This document shows positions 37,200-46,645 of a stretch of 64,000 bases of DNA, in pieces. Below the pieces are notes generated by a model, which worked only from the letters and a program-made list of their open reading frames with translations, was not told the DNA's origin and made no database searches. Each line of letters starts with the position of its first letter. Positions within the stretch are counted from its first letter, which is position 1. The translations under genes were made by a program, and so were the position numbers. Origin of the DNA: Paraburkholderia fungorum (GTDB lineage: Bacteria > Pseudomonadota > Gammaproteobacteria > Burkholderiales > Burkholderiaceae); assembly GCF_003610895.1 (NCBI RefSeq), contig NZ_MCAS01000031.1:20968-84967 (forward strand), given 5' to 3'.

Positions 37200-37383
37200 T
37201 TGACCATGCCGATGCATGCGTTGCCGCTTGCGATCACGGTGACACGACGCTCGTCGCACCGCCGCGCATAGGGCACGAAGGCCGGTAAATTCGTTCACAA
37301 TAGCAACTTATGCCGCGCGCCACGCCGTCTGACCATGACGGACCGTGGCGCGTGGCGATTTCCGTCCCTGTTCAGGAGCGCGC

Positions 37384-37785
37384 ATGGCAAAGTCCACCGT
37401 CACTGCCCACATCGGCTCGACGAATTTCCAGGTTCTTTTAGACGACGGCAAGCACACGTGGCTCGCCGACGAGCCCGAGTCGGCAGGCGGCGGCGATCGC
37501 GGACCTTCGCCCGTCACGATGCTGTTGTCGAGTCTCGGCGCCTGCACGTCGATCACGCTGAAGATGTACGCTCAGCGCAAGGGCTGGCCGCTGGCCGACG
37601 TGCGCGTGGCACTGGAGCTGGAAACCGGCGACGCGGGCTCGACCATCGACCGCAAGATCATGCTGGAAGGCGATCTGTCCGACGAGCAGCGGGAACGGCT
37701 CTTGCAAATTGCCAATGCGTGCCCGGTTCACAAGATCCTCACGCATTCGATCACGATCCGTTCGGGTCTTGCTGCCGTCGCCTGA
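37384..37785 (+). CDS. OsmC/Ohr family peroxidase-like protein
   Basis: 133 residues. The two reactive cysteines of the family are in SLGACTSITLKMYA and NACPVHKIL. Such proteins reduce organic hydroperoxides or act under osmotic stress; this short form resembles the YhfA/OsmC subgroup. The ATG at 37384 is the start of the conserved N-terminus. Its place after pirin suggests a redox stress group. Confidence 0.9.
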   Translation: MAKSTVTAHIGSTNFQVLLDDGKHTWLADEPESAGGGDRGPSPVTMLLSSLGACTSITLKMYAQRKGWPLADVRVALELETGDAGSTIDRKIMLEGDLSDEQRERLLQIANACPVHKILTHSITIRSGLAAVA

Positions 37786-37854
37786 AGCAGGAAAAGTGCG
37801 GCACCAACTGGCAAGGCCGCACTTATTGCAACGCTTTCATAGGAAGCCGTCGTT

Positions 37855-38337
37855 TTGAATTTCGAACACCTTATCCAGATCAACGATCCGTTGAATCCGT
37901 TTGTCGACTCGATGACCCGCGAGCAATTGTGGGAAGGTCTCGTGCTGCGCGCCGAACAGCCGCAATTGTTCGTGATCGGACTCGACAGCTGCACCATTCT
38001 TTCGCGCGAAGGCGACACGCTCGAACGGGAACTGCACTACGGCCAGGCCACCGTGCGCGACCGTGTCACGTTGCAGGATCGCCAGAGCGTGCGCTACGAC
38101 ATCCTGCCGACGGCTGATTATGTCGGCGGCTCGCTGACAATGACGATCGAGCAGCCCGACGAACTGCAGTTGTTCCTGCGTTTCGAATACACGACCACCC
38201 TGCCCGTGTCCGACGATCAGGACGCCGTGCAGACGCAGGAAATCGTGAAATCGGCGTACCGCGAAAACGATATCGATACGGTGCGGCTGATCCGCCAGTA
38301 TGTGCAGGCCAAGCAGGAACCCGGTTCGTTGCATTGA
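37855..38337 (+). CDS. DUF1857 (SRPBCC-fold) protein
   Basis: 160 residues resembling the AtaL-like DUF1857 family (NFEHLIQINDPLNPFVDSMTREQLWEGLVLRAEQPQLFV; VRYDILPTADYVGGSLTMTIEQPDELQLFLRFEY). The fold binds small hydrophobic ligands in related proteins; the role here is unknown. The start is a TTG, supported by AGGAAG eight bases upstream. It lies 69 bases after the OsmC gene in the same direction and may be co-transcribed. Confidence 0.88.
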   Translation: MNFEHLIQINDPLNPFVDSMTREQLWEGLVLRAEQPQLFVIGLDSCTILSREGDTLERELHYGQATVRDRVTLQDRQSVRYDILPTADYVGGSLTMTIEQPDELQLFLRFEYTTTLPVSDDQDAVQTQEIVKSAYRENDIDTVRLIRQYVQAKQEPGSLH

Positions 38338-38476
38338 TGTGGGTGCGGGCGCCCTGCCCGCGTCGTTGTGCTGCGCAAGGCCGCCACGTGAAAGGCGGCC
38401 CGCCCTCCTTTGTCGCTCTGTTCCCCTTGCCCTTCGACTATCGAAAGCTTAATCCGATGAATTTCTCTTTCTTGTA

Positions 38477-38497
38477 AATGGGAATAGTTATCATTTA
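38477..38497 (+). promoter_or_regulatory. Fur-box-like site before hemP
   Basis: AATGGGAATAGTTATCATTTA, 37 bases before the hemP start, matches the TTATCATT half of the Fur consensus well and the other half loosely. Iron control of hemP is usual in this group. Confidence 0.7.
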
Positions 38498-38533
38498 GAA
38501 TTAATCCATCGAATCGACCAACAGCAAAAACGA

Positions 38534-38794
38534 ATGACCGATCTCAACCGCTCTTCCACCCTCAGCCTGCGCCGCCCGGCGGCCGCGCTGACCAGCCGTC
38601 CGAAAACATCGACGGCGACGGCTACCGCCGTGAAGCCAGCAGTGGATCGCGCCAGCGGTACGAGCGAAAAAGCGGATCGGGTCGTGCGCAGCGACGCACT
38701 GCTGCAGGGGCACAGTCACGTCAGCATCGTGCATAACGGCGAAACCTATCAGCTGCGAGCAACGCGCTTAGGCAAGCTGATTCTGACGAAGTAA
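38534..38794 (+). CDS. hemP: Hemin uptake protein HemP
   Basis: 86 residues. The C-terminal ~30 match HemP (LLQGHSHVSIVHNGETYQLRATRLGKLILTK). The first ~50 are a low-complexity Thr/Ala/Arg region. HemP proteins help induce or support haem uptake genes under low iron. No haem receptor gene is next to it here. The Fur-like site upstream fits the role. Confidence 0.9.
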   Translation: MTDLNRSSTLSLRRPAAALTSRPKTSTATATAVKPAVDRASGTSEKADRVVRSDALLQGHSHVSIVHNGETYQLRATRLGKLILTK

Positions 38795-38837
38795 CAGGCA
38801 TCAACGAATAGCAGTCAGTACCGGGTATTGTGGGGAC

Positions 38838-38950
38838 CACCTCCTCGAGAGGTGTTGGGCATTAGCCAGCCACGACGGCTTGCACGTGAGAACTAGACCC
38901 CTTCGTGCAGACACCAAGCCAGCCGTCGCAGCCAGCCAGGCCGCTTTTTT
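38838..38950 (+). other. Structured intergenic element downstream of hemP
   Basis: Three nested or serial stems are seen: CACCTC/GAGGTG (38838-38854), CGACGGCT/AGCCGTCG (38873-38880 with 38921-38928) and, inside the latter, TGCACG/CGTGCA (38881-38886 with 38904-38909). A run of six T residues ends at 38950. It could be a small RNA or an untranslated control element. No known RNA family was recognised, and the strand is uncertain. Confidence 0.4.
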
Positions 38951-39081
38951 GGTTCTCACTCAATGCGGATAGACGAAAAACATCGTGTATCGCAAACAGG
39001 AAAGGAAAAGCCGTGGGATGGCATCATCTCCACGGCTTTTTGTTTGGGCGGCGCCGATCAGGTTTGACAGCACCGCGAAGC

Positions 39082-39129
39082 GTTGGAACCCCGGTTGGAA
39101 CCGCGGTTGGGACGCCGGTTGGAACCGCG
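39082..39129. repeat. 12-bp tandem repeat, four copies
   Basis: Four consecutive copies of GTTGGAACCGCG (two exact, two with one to three changes). They lie just past the ftrD stop, in sequence with no supported gene. Confidence 0.9.
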
Positions 39130-39136
39130 TTATGAC

Positions 39137-40543
39137 CTACTTCGAAGCCCAGCCCCAGAACATCAGCCACCACGCACTATCGACCACAGCCAGCGCCGCG
39201 GCGAACCACATCATCGCGAGGCCGCGTTGAACGAAGCGCTCGCTATAACGGCGCGTGACGAGCCAGGCGAGCCAGGCGCTCCACAGATTGGCAATCGCGA
39301 GAATCGCGATACGCATATCCGACGCCCACCACAACGACACATGTTCCGCCCGCAGCAACGACAGTGTGGTCGCCGACAAGCCGAGGAACACACCCGCGCC
39401 CGCGATCGGAATCAGGCCTTGCGTCAAATGATGCAGGCGCACGGCGTTGAAGCGTCCCAGCATGCGCGTCGCGCCCATCAGCAGCACCAGCAACGCTGTG
39501 CCGTACACCAGCGCCGTAGCGAGGATGTAGCCGATCACCATCGTGCCGTCGAGCCACGAAAATACATCGTTCTGCTCAGGGTAATGTGTGAACAGAAACC
39601 ACGGCGCGTTGGTGTCCAGCGGCCAGGTAATATCGTGATCGACCAGCCACGTGGCGAAGAACATCTTCAGGTCGATGAACCAGCGCGAAGCGGTCCAGTG
39701 GAACGCGCCGATCGCAATGCCAAGCAGGCCGTACAGGATCAGCGCGGTGTCCCACGGATTCGCCTGTTTGTCGCCGAGCTGCACGACTTCCGACGACGGC
39801 GCGCGCCAGGTCAGTGCGATTGCGTCGCGATGTCCGCTGCAACGGCCGCACATATGGCAGTCCGACGCGCCCTTCATATTGCGCAGCGGCACCAGCGGCG
39901 CGCAATTGATCGGAATCACACGATGCCCGTGTTCGCCGTTCTTGTACGAATGGCGCCACGCGTCTTCATCGACCTTGTAGTGAAACGGTGCGAGACGCGC
40001 CAGAAGCGAAAAAACCCCGTTGACGGGGCACAGATACTTGCACCAGACGCGCTTCTCGCGCCCGTACAGCAAGCCGATGATCATCGCCGCAAAGGTCGAA
40101 CCGCCGAGCACCAGCAGCACCGCTTTCGGATACTGGTAGACACTGACCATCTGACCGTAGATGGTAGTGATGCCGAACGCGACGAACGGCCAGCCGCCCC
40201 AGCGCATCCAGCGCGGAATCGCCCAGCCGCGCCCATATTTGCTGGCGAATTCCGCGAGCGCGCCCTCCGGGCACAACACGCCACACCAGACGCGGCCGAG
40301 CATCACCATCGACAGCAGCACAAACGGCCACCAGATGCCCCAGAACACGAACTGCGCGGCAAGCGTCAGATTGGTCCACAGATGCGCGGTGTCGTCCGGC
40401 AGCGGCATCACCGCCGGCACGAGAATCAGGAATGCGTACACGGCCACCACAACCCACTGAATGCCGCGGATCAAGCCGCCATGACGCTGCATCCACCGCC
40501 CGGCCGCCGCGAGGCGGCCCGGACGAGTCATGACGGCACTCAT
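39137..40543 (-). CDS. ftrD: FtrD-like polyferredoxin membrane protein
   Basis: 468 residues with several membrane helices and Cys-rich cluster motifs (VWCGVLCPEGALAEF; VWCKYLCPVNGVFSLLARLAPF; DCHMCGRCSGHRD) like NapH/CcoG-type ferredoxins. In FtrABCD systems of Bordetella, Brucella and Burkholderia this protein is thought to recycle electrons during ferrous iron uptake. The ATG at 40543 overlaps the ftrC stop (ATGA), so the longer open frame is rejected. It is the last gene of the operon. Confidence 0.88.
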   Translation of the reverse strand: MSAVMTRPGRLAAAGRWMQRHGGLIRGIQWVVVAVYAFLILVPAVMPLPDDTAHLWTNLTLAAQFVFWGIWWPFVLLSMVMLGRVWCGVLCPEGALAEFASKYGRGWAIPRWMRWGGWPFVAFGITTIYGQMVSVYQYPKAVLLVLGGSTFAAMIIGLLYGREKRVWCKYLCPVNGVFSLLARLAPFHYKVDEDAWRHSYKNGEHGHRVIPINCAPLVPLRNMKGASDCHMCGRCSGHRDAIALTWRAPSSEVVQLGDKQANPWDTALILYGLLGIAIGAFHWTASRWFIDLKMFFATWLVDHDITWPLDTNAPWFLFTHYPEQNDVFSWLDGTMVIGYILATALVYGTALLVLLMGATRMLGRFNAVRLHHLTQGLIPIAGAGVFLGLSATTLSLLRAEHVSLWWASDMRIAILAIANLWSAWLAWLVTRRYSERFVQRGLAMMWFAAALAVVDSAWWLMFWGWASK

Positions 40544-41385
40544 GCTGCGCGTCCGGCGGCCTGCTGCGCCGGCTTGCGATTCGCACGGCGCACCAGCAGA
40601 TAGACGACCAGCCAGTACACGGCGTAGGCAATCAGATTCATCAGCGCCGGATGAGCACGATAACCGGTGAGCGTCGCAACCAGCGAACCGAAGGTGCTCG
40701 AGTCGTCGAGAATGGCCGACGAGTTCCACATCTGATCGATGATCGTCGGCAGAATTTCTTTGTCGATCAGCTTGTCGACACCGGTCTGAAACAGGCCTGC
40801 GCCGAGGAACAGCAGCATGATTTCGGTGACGCGAAAGAAGAGCCGCCACGAGAAAATCTTGCCGCCCAACTGCAGCACATAGAAGGTCAGAAGGGCGAGA
40901 CCGAGGCCGATCGCCACTGCGAGCATCTGGCTGCCGTCTACGTGACCCGATTGGCCGAAGCCGAGGCCGTACAGGAAGATCACCGTTTCACTACCCTCAC
41001 GCGCGATCGCCAATGCGACCAGCAACGCGACGCCCCACCAGTTCGAATCATGCTTGCTCTTTTGCAGCGACTGCTCCATGTCGCGCTTAAGCGAGCGGCC
41101 GTGCTGCTTCATCCACAGCACCATCTGCACAATCAGCACACACGCGACCAGCACCATGGCAGTCTGGAAATAATCCTGCGCGTCTCCGGAGAGCACTTCG
41201 GTGAAACCGACCAGCGCCGCGCCGAGTGCAACCGCCGCGATCAGACCGGCCGCGACGCCGCCCCACAGGTACGGCAAACCGCGGCGCGCATCGTCGTCGC
41301 CATTTTTCAACCATGCGTACAGGATGCCGACGACCAGCAAGGCCTCAACACTTTCCCGCCACACGATGAATAGAATCTGACCCAT
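40540..41385 (-). CDS. ftrC: FTR1-family iron permease
   Basis: 281 residues, seven hydrophobic segments. The two iron-transport motifs of Ftr1 (REGxE type) are RESVE at residues 10-14 and REGSE in the middle. It moves oxidised iron across the inner membrane. The first motif has Ser-Val in place of the usual Gly-Leu, a tolerated variant. It lies 81 bases after ftrB and overlaps ftrD by four bases. Confidence 0.93.
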   Translation of the reverse strand: MGQILFIVWRESVEALLVVGILYAWLKNGDDDARRGLPYLWGGVAAGLIAAVALGAALVGFTEVLSGDAQDYFQTAMVLVACVLIVQMVLWMKQHGRSLKRDMEQSLQKSKHDSNWWGVALLVALAIAREGSETVIFLYGLGFGQSGHVDGSQMLAVAIGLGLALLTFYVLQLGGKIFSWRLFFRVTEIMLLFLGAGLFQTGVDKLIDKEILPTIIDQMWNSSAILDDSSTFGSLVATLTGYRAHPALMNLIAYAVYWLVVYLLVRRANRKPAQQAAGRAA

Positions 41386-41466
41386 CCAAGCTCTCCCCTC
41401 TACCCTGCTACTGCGATGGCGAACGCGTCACCTGTTTGCCCAAAGCGGGCGTTCGCACCCAAGCCG

Positions 41467-41799
41467 CTATTTCGCGACGATCACGCCCTGCGCCTGCTGA
41501 TGAAAATCGTCGAAGAACTTGTACTCGCCCGGCTCCAGAGGAGCGATCACGACGAACGAATCCCCGCCTGGCGCCAACACTTTTTCCTTACGCAATTGCA
41601 CGCTTTCGAACTCGGCCGCGCCCTTGCCGGTGTTGCGTATCGCAATCTTGATACGCTGCCCCGCCGGCACTTCGATACGTGCCGGATTGAGCTTGCCGTC
41701 GTTCATCTCAAGCTTGAAGGTGGGCAGATCCGCGGCGTGCGCGGCCCCAACTGCCAAAGCTGTCATGGCAAGGATTGCGATCTTTCGGTTAATTCTCAT
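41467..41799 (-). CDS. ftrB: FtrB-like periplasmic cupredoxin
   Basis: 110 residues. A signal peptide (AILAMTALAVGAAHAA) is followed by a cupredoxin-like domain (FKLEMNDGKLNPARIEVPAGQRIKIAIRNTGKGAAEFES; GEYKFFDDFHQQAQGVI). FtrB is proposed to oxidise ferrous iron before passage through FtrC. The ATG at 41799 has a GGAAGG site close upstream and begins the signal peptide. The gene order is that of FtrABCD. Confidence 0.87.
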   Translation of the reverse strand: MRINRKIAILAMTALAVGAAHAADLPTFKLEMNDGKLNPARIEVPAGQRIKIAIRNTGKGAAEFESVQLRKEKVLAPGGDSFVVIAPLEPGEYKFFDDFHQQAQGVIVAK

Positions 41800-41954
41800 T
41801 AGCCTTCCCGGAAAACGCGGCGCGGCGGGTTTCATCGTCCGCGCGCCGCCTGCTGCATGCACTCACTCATTCGCTCACTCTTTCGCTCACCCAGGCCCGG
41901 CCACGCAGCCATGCGTGACGAACCGCGATGATCCGCGCTCGCGGCGATCGACGA

Positions 41955-42503
41955 TCAGTAACCGCCCTTCTTGCCAATGCCCGCGAAGGTGAAGTCGTAT
42001 TCGAGCGTAATCGGCTTGAACCACGGGCCCACGCCGGTTTCCTTGTCGACGTGACGGCCGAAAGCCATGTGACCGGTTTGCATCGGCGCTTCGACGATCA
42101 GCTTCAGGTGATACTTGCCCGGGCCTTGCAGCTTGACGTTGTCGCCGTAGTGCGGGCCGTCGTTGGCGACCATCGCCATCATGTCGCCCTTCTGCGTCTG
42201 ATTCGAACCGGCTTTCGTCAACTCATAACGCACTTGCAGATACGGCATCCAGTCGCCTTCAGCAAAACCCGTCGGGTTGTTCTTGACCGCGTGGATATCG
42301 GCCTCCAGATGGACATCCGAATCCGACGCCTTGCGCATCATGCCTTCGGGTTCCATCGTGATCGGCTGCAGATAGACCGCGCCGATTTCCATGCCGCCCT
42401 GAATCTGGTGCTTGCCGATCGGGTATTCCGCGGCCGTTGCGGAAAGCGCCGCTACTGCGGCCACCGCTGCTGCGCCACCGCGCACAAATGAAGAAATCCG
42501 CAT
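41955..42503 (-). CDS. ftrA: FtrA/P19-type periplasmic iron-binding protein
   Basis: 182 residues. A signal peptide (FVRGGAAAVAAVAALSATAA) is followed by a P19/Tpd domain: KHQIQGGMEIGAVYLQPITMEPEGMM, EADIHAV, GPHYGDNVKL and MQTGHMAFGRHVD, with Met, Glu and His ligands seen in the family. These proteins bind copper and ferrous iron in the periplasm and feed the permease. First gene of the leftward ftr operon, with a Fur-like site about 140 bases upstream. Confidence 0.92.
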   Translation of the reverse strand: MRISSFVRGGAAAVAAVAALSATAAEYPIGKHQIQGGMEIGAVYLQPITMEPEGMMRKASDSDVHLEADIHAVKNNPTGFAEGDWMPYLQVRYELTKAGSNQTQKGDMMAMVANDGPHYGDNVKLQGPGKYHLKLIVEAPMQTGHMAFGRHVDKETGVGPWFKPITLEYDFTFAGIGKKGGY

Positions 42504-42643
42504 TGAAACTCCTTGTTTTTATCTGACTGGAATCAAACCCATTGGAACAGTGCGCGGTGCTTGCCTTGCCTTGCCTTGACGCAGCCGCGCCAACGCGCCG
42601 CTGCCGGCAAACATGATGGACCGTAAGTTGCATTACGAACGTT

Positions 42644-42662
42644 AATGCGAACCATTCTCAAT
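42644..42662 (-). promoter_or_regulatory. Fur-box-like site upstream of ftrA
   Basis: AATGCGAACCATTCTCAAT has the AATGCGAAxCATTCTCAxT form common to betaproteobacterial Fur sites. It lies about 140 bases before ftrA in the uvrB-ftrA gap (42504-42850). The rest of that gap holds the ftrA promoter region and the probable uvrB terminator. Confidence 0.75.
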
Positions 42663-42809
42663 ATTGAGCAAGTTTATCATTGATCGGCAGCGAGAACAAA
42701 CGCGAACGCACGCAAAGCCTTATGGGATCAGGGCCTTAAGGCGGTCTTAAGGAAACGCGGGGGAAGCGCCGAGCGAGGGTGTCAGCGGGTTGCAAGGCGG
42801 GGGAAAGCC

Positions 42810-42834
42810 AAGGCGCGGCAGATCGCCGCGCCTT
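42810..42834 (-). terminator. Probable terminator of uvrB
   Basis: AAGGCGCGGC and GCCGCGCCTT form a 10-bp stem with a 5-base loop, 17 bases past the uvrB stop. The downstream T-run (TTGGCTTTCC) is weak. Confidence 0.6.
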
Positions 42835-42850
42835 ATCTGGCAGGAAGGCG

Positions 42851-44944
42851 TTATTCGACGCCGGGTACGTGGTCGCCCACGTTCGCACCGAACACGCGCT
42901 GGCGCAACAGCGCCAGCTGGTCGCGGGTTTGTGCGGCTTTTTCGAACTCGAGATTCTTGGCGTGCTCCATCATTTGCTTCTCGAGACGCTTGAGCTCCTT
43001 GGCGAGCTGCTTCTCGGACATGTCCTCGAATTTCGCGCGAGTCTGCTGTTCCTTCAGCTCGGCACGGGCGTCGTCAACGTTGTACACCCCGTCGATGATG
43101 TCGCGGATGCGCTTGACCACGCCGCGCGGCGTAATGCCGTGCGTCAGGTTGTAGGCAACCTGCTTGGCGCGCCGCCGCTCGGTTTCGTCGATGGCGCGGC
43201 GCATCGAGTCTGTCACCCTGTCCGCATAGAGAATCGCCTTGCCGTTCACGTTACGTGCCGCACGGCCGATGGTCTGGATCAGCGAGCGCTCGGCGCGCAG
43301 GAAGCCTTCCTTGTCCGCGTCGAGGATCGCGACCAGCGAAACTTCGGGAATGTCCAGCCCCTCGCGCAGCAGGTTGATCCCGACCAGCACGTCGAACGTG
43401 CCCAGTCGCAGATCGCGGATGATTTCCACCCGCTCCACCGTATCGATGTCGCTGTGCAGGTAGCGCACCTTGACGCCGTGGTCGGCCAGAAACTCCGTCA
43501 GCTGTTCGGCCATCCGCTTGGTCAGCACCGTGACCAGTACCCGGTCGCCCACCTTGACGCGCTCGTTGATCTCGCCGAGCACGTCGTCGACCTGGGTGCG
43601 AGCCGGACGCACCTCGATTTCCGGATCGACGAGACCGGTCGGGCGCACCAGTTGCTCTGCCACCTGCCCCGCCGTTTTCTGCTCGTAATCCGCCGGCGTG
43701 GCTGACACGAACACCACCTGACGCATCTTGCGCTCGAATTCATTGAACTTGAGCGGGCGATTGTCGAGCGCCGACGGCAAACGAAAACCGTAGTCGACCA
43801 GATTCTCCTTACGGGCCCGGTCGCCGTTGTACATGCCGTTCAGCTGGCCGATCAGCACATGCGACTCGTCGAGCAGCATCAGCGCGTCGGGCGGCAGATA
43901 GTCGACCAGCGTCGGCGGCGGCTCGCCGGGCGCGGCGCCCGAGAAGTGCCGCGAATAGTTCTCGATGCCCTTGCAGAAGCCCAATTCCTGCAGCATTTCC
44001 AGATCGAAGCGGGTGCGTTGCTCGAGCCGCTGCGCCTCGACGAGCTTGCCGCTGCTGTAGAAGAACTCGAGCCGGTCGCGCAATTCGGTCTTGATCGTTT
44101 CGACCGCGCGAATCACGGTGTCGCGCGGCGTCACATAGTGCGACGACGGGTATACGGTGAAGCGGGTGATCTTCTGCCGCACACGGCCAGTGAGCGGATC
44201 GAACAGTTGCAGCGTCTCCACTTCGTCGTCGAACAACTCGATACGCACCGCCATTTCGGCGTGCTCAGCCGGGAAAATATCGATCGTGTCGCCGCGCACG
44301 CGGAACGAACCGCGCTGGAAGTCGGCTTCGTTGCGGTTGTATTGCATGGCGATCAGCCGGGCGATGATGTCGCGCTGGCCGAGCTTGTCGCCGGTACGCA
44401 GCGTCAGAATCATCTTGTGATATTCCGACGGGTTGCCGATACCGTAAATCGCCGACACCGTGCCGACAATGATCACATCGCGCCGCTCCATCAGGCTCTT
44501 GGTGGCCGACAGCCGCATCTGCTCGATGTGCTCGTTGATCGACGAATCTTTCTCGATGAAGAGGTCGCGCTGCGGCACGTACGCTTCCGGCTGGTAGTAG
44601 TCGTAGTACGAGACGAAGTACTCGACCGCATTGCGCGGAAAGAACTCGCGAAACTCCGAATAGAGTTGCGCGGCGAGCGTCTTGTTCGGCGCGAACACGA
44701 TCGCCGGCCGGCCGAGCCGCGCGATGGTGTTCGCCATCGTGAAGGTTTTGCCGGAGCCGGTCACGCCGAGCAAGGTCTGGAACGACAAACCGTCCTCAAC
44801 GCCTTCGACGAGCGTGTCGATCGCCGTGGGCTGGTCGCCGGCGGGCGGATACGGCTGGTAAAGCTGGAACGGCGAGCCTTCGAACTTAACGAATTTGGAT
44901 TCGTCGAGCGCCTCGTCGAGTTCAGTCAGATGGTGTTCGGACAT
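42851..44944 (-). CDS. uvrB: Excinuclease ABC subunit B
   Basis: 697 residues. Walker A GVTGSGKTFTMANT, the beta-hairpin YFVSYYDYYQPEAYVPQRD, helicase motifs LLDESH, VSATP and QTIGRAARN, and the C-terminal UVR helix (LEKQMMEHAKNLEFEKAAQTRDQLALLRQ) are all intact. It verifies damage in nucleotide excision repair with UvrA and UvrC. The ATG at 44944 was chosen; a GTG four codons upstream, with AAGG before it, is equally credible. Confidence 0.97.
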   Translation of the reverse strand: MSEHHLTELDEALDESKFVKFEGSPFQLYQPYPPAGDQPTAIDTLVEGVEDGLSFQTLLGVTGSGKTFTMANTIARLGRPAIVFAPNKTLAAQLYSEFREFFPRNAVEYFVSYYDYYQPEAYVPQRDLFIEKDSSINEHIEQMRLSATKSLMERRDVIIVGTVSAIYGIGNPSEYHKMILTLRTGDKLGQRDIIARLIAMQYNRNEADFQRGSFRVRGDTIDIFPAEHAEMAVRIELFDDEVETLQLFDPLTGRVRQKITRFTVYPSSHYVTPRDTVIRAVETIKTELRDRLEFFYSSGKLVEAQRLEQRTRFDLEMLQELGFCKGIENYSRHFSGAAPGEPPPTLVDYLPPDALMLLDESHVLIGQLNGMYNGDRARKENLVDYGFRLPSALDNRPLKFNEFERKMRQVVFVSATPADYEQKTAGQVAEQLVRPTGLVDPEIEVRPARTQVDDVLGEINERVKVGDRVLVTVLTKRMAEQLTEFLADHGVKVRYLHSDIDTVERVEIIRDLRLGTFDVLVGINLLREGLDIPEVSLVAILDADKEGFLRAERSLIQTIGRAARNVNGKAILYADRVTDSMRRAIDETERRRAKQVAYNLTHGITPRGVVKRIRDIIDGVYNVDDARAELKEQQTRAKFEDMSEKQLAKELKRLEKQMMEHAKNLEFEKAAQTRDQLALLRQRVFGANVGDHVPGVE

Positions 44945-45252
44945 GGGGAGCGGCACCGGGCCTTGGGCAAAGGACTATTCTAACGGGTTGCGGGAACCCG
45001 GGCCGAACGGGTCCGCGTAGGGATTGAGCGAGCTGGGCACAAAAGCCAAATGGCGCCCTTGTGCCTGTTTTTCAAGCAAAAAAATCAGTTCAACGGGCTT
45101 GGACGCCCGAAAAATGCCCGCAGATTCGCTACAATGGCAAGTTGCGCTCGCTCGCCGATGCCCGCCCACCGTCCGAATCGTCCGTCAGACGCCTTTGGCC
45201 GGGCCGCCCGCGCTCGAAGCCGCCCTCTTTTCACTACTGCTGCCCACCCATC

Positions 45253-46452
45253 ATGTCTCTGTTCTCCGCCGTCGAACTTGCTCCCCGCGACCCGATTCTG
45301 GGCCTGAACGAAGCCTTCAACGCCGATGCGCGCGCCACCAAGGTCAACCTTGGCGTTGGCGTGTACTTCAATGAAGAAGGCAAGATTCCGCTGCTGCGCG
45401 CCGTGCGCGACGCGGAGAAGGCACGCGTCGAAGCCGCGCTGCCGCGCGGCTATCTGCCGATCGAGGGCATCGCCGCCTACGACGCCGCCGTGCAAACGCT
45501 GCTGCTCGGCAACGATTCGCCGCTGATCGCCGCGGGCCGCGTCGTGACGGCGCAGGCACTGGGTGGCACGGGCGCGCTGAAAATCGGCGCTGATTTCCTG
45601 AAGCGCCTGAACCCGTCGGCCAAGGTCGCGATCAGCGATCCGAGCTGGGAAAACCACCGCGCGCTGTTCGAAGGCGCCGGCTTCGAAGTCGTGAACTATC
45701 CGTACTACGACGCGCGCACGCAGGGCGTGAACTTCGAAGGCATGCTGAGCGCGCTGAACAGCTACGCAGCAGGCACGGTCGTCGTGTTGCATGCGTGCTG
45801 CCACAACCCGACCGGCGTCGACCTGACGGTCGACCAATGGAAGCAGATCGTCGAAGTGGTCAAGGCACGCAATCTGGTGCCGTTCCTCGACATCGCTTAC
45901 CAGGGTTTCGGCGACAACATCGAGTCCGACGCTGCAGCGGTCCGTCTGTTCGCGGCATCGGAACTGAACGTGTTCGTGTCGTCGTCGTTCTCGAAGTCGT
46001 TCTCGCTCTACGGCGAACGTATCGGCGCGCTGTCGATCATCACCGCAAGCAAGGAAGAATCGGCTCGCGTGCTGTCGCAACTGAAGCGCGTGATCCGCAC
46101 GAACTACTCGAACCCGCCCACGCACGGTGGTTCGGTGGTCGCAGCGGTGCTCGCGTCGCCCGAATTGCGCGCCACGTGGGAAACGGAACTCGCCGAAATG
46201 CGCGACCGCATCCGCGCAATGCGCAACGGCCTGGTCGAACGCCTGAAGGCAAGCGGCACGGATCGCGATTTCAGCTTCGTGAACGCACAACGCGGCATGT
46301 TCTCGTACTCGGGCCTGACGGCACCCCAGGTAGACCGTCTGCGCGAAGAGTTCGGCATCTACGCGGTAAGCACGGGCCGTATCTGCGTGGCTGCGCTGAA
46401 TACGCGCAACCTCGACGTGGTCGCTAACGCGATTGCTCACGTGCTGAAGTAA
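45253..46452 (+). CDS. tyrB: Aromatic amino acid aminotransferase (PLP, class I)
   Basis: 399 residues. The protein starts SLFSAVELAPRDPILGLNEAFNAD, typical of TyrB/AspC. The PLP lysine is in SSSFSKSFSLYGERIG; HACCHNPTGVDLT and a C-terminal arginine (VSTGRICVA) bind substrate. It transaminates aromatic amino acids and aspartate with 2-oxoglutarate. The ATG at 45253 begins the conserved sequence; a long upstream extension is not conserved. A strong terminator follows. Confidence 0.93.
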   Translation: MSLFSAVELAPRDPILGLNEAFNADARATKVNLGVGVYFNEEGKIPLLRAVRDAEKARVEAALPRGYLPIEGIAAYDAAVQTLLLGNDSPLIAAGRVVTAQALGGTGALKIGADFLKRLNPSAKVAISDPSWENHRALFEGAGFEVVNYPYYDARTQGVNFEGMLSALNSYAAGTVVVLHACCHNPTGVDLTVDQWKQIVEVVKARNLVPFLDIAYQGFGDNIESDAAAVRLFAASELNVFVSSSFSKSFSLYGERIGALSIITASKEESARVLSQLKRVIRTNYSNPPTHGGSVVAAVLASPELRATWETELAEMRDRIRAMRNGLVERLKASGTDRDFSFVNAQRGMFSYSGLTAPQVDRLREEFGIYAVSTGRICVAALNTRNLDVVANAIAHVLK

Positions 46453-46511
46453 GGCATATCAGGGCGCGGGCGCTTGTCGCGCGCGCTCTGTCCGGCTGAA
46501 GCTGCTTGAAG

Positions 46512-46540
46512 AAACGGCGCCCAATTCGGGCGCCGTTTTC
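46512..46540 (+). terminator. Terminator of tyrB
   Basis: AACGGCGCCC and GGGCGCCGTT form a 10-bp stem with a 5-base loop, followed by TTTTC. Confidence 0.88.
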
Positions 46541-46645
46541 ATTGGCCGGCTGCTTGACGTACGACTGTCACCTGCCGATGCGGCTTGCTGCCGTTAATTT
46601 GCCGTGAATTGCTGATATGGCCTGCTGCTGCCATTCACGGCGACT

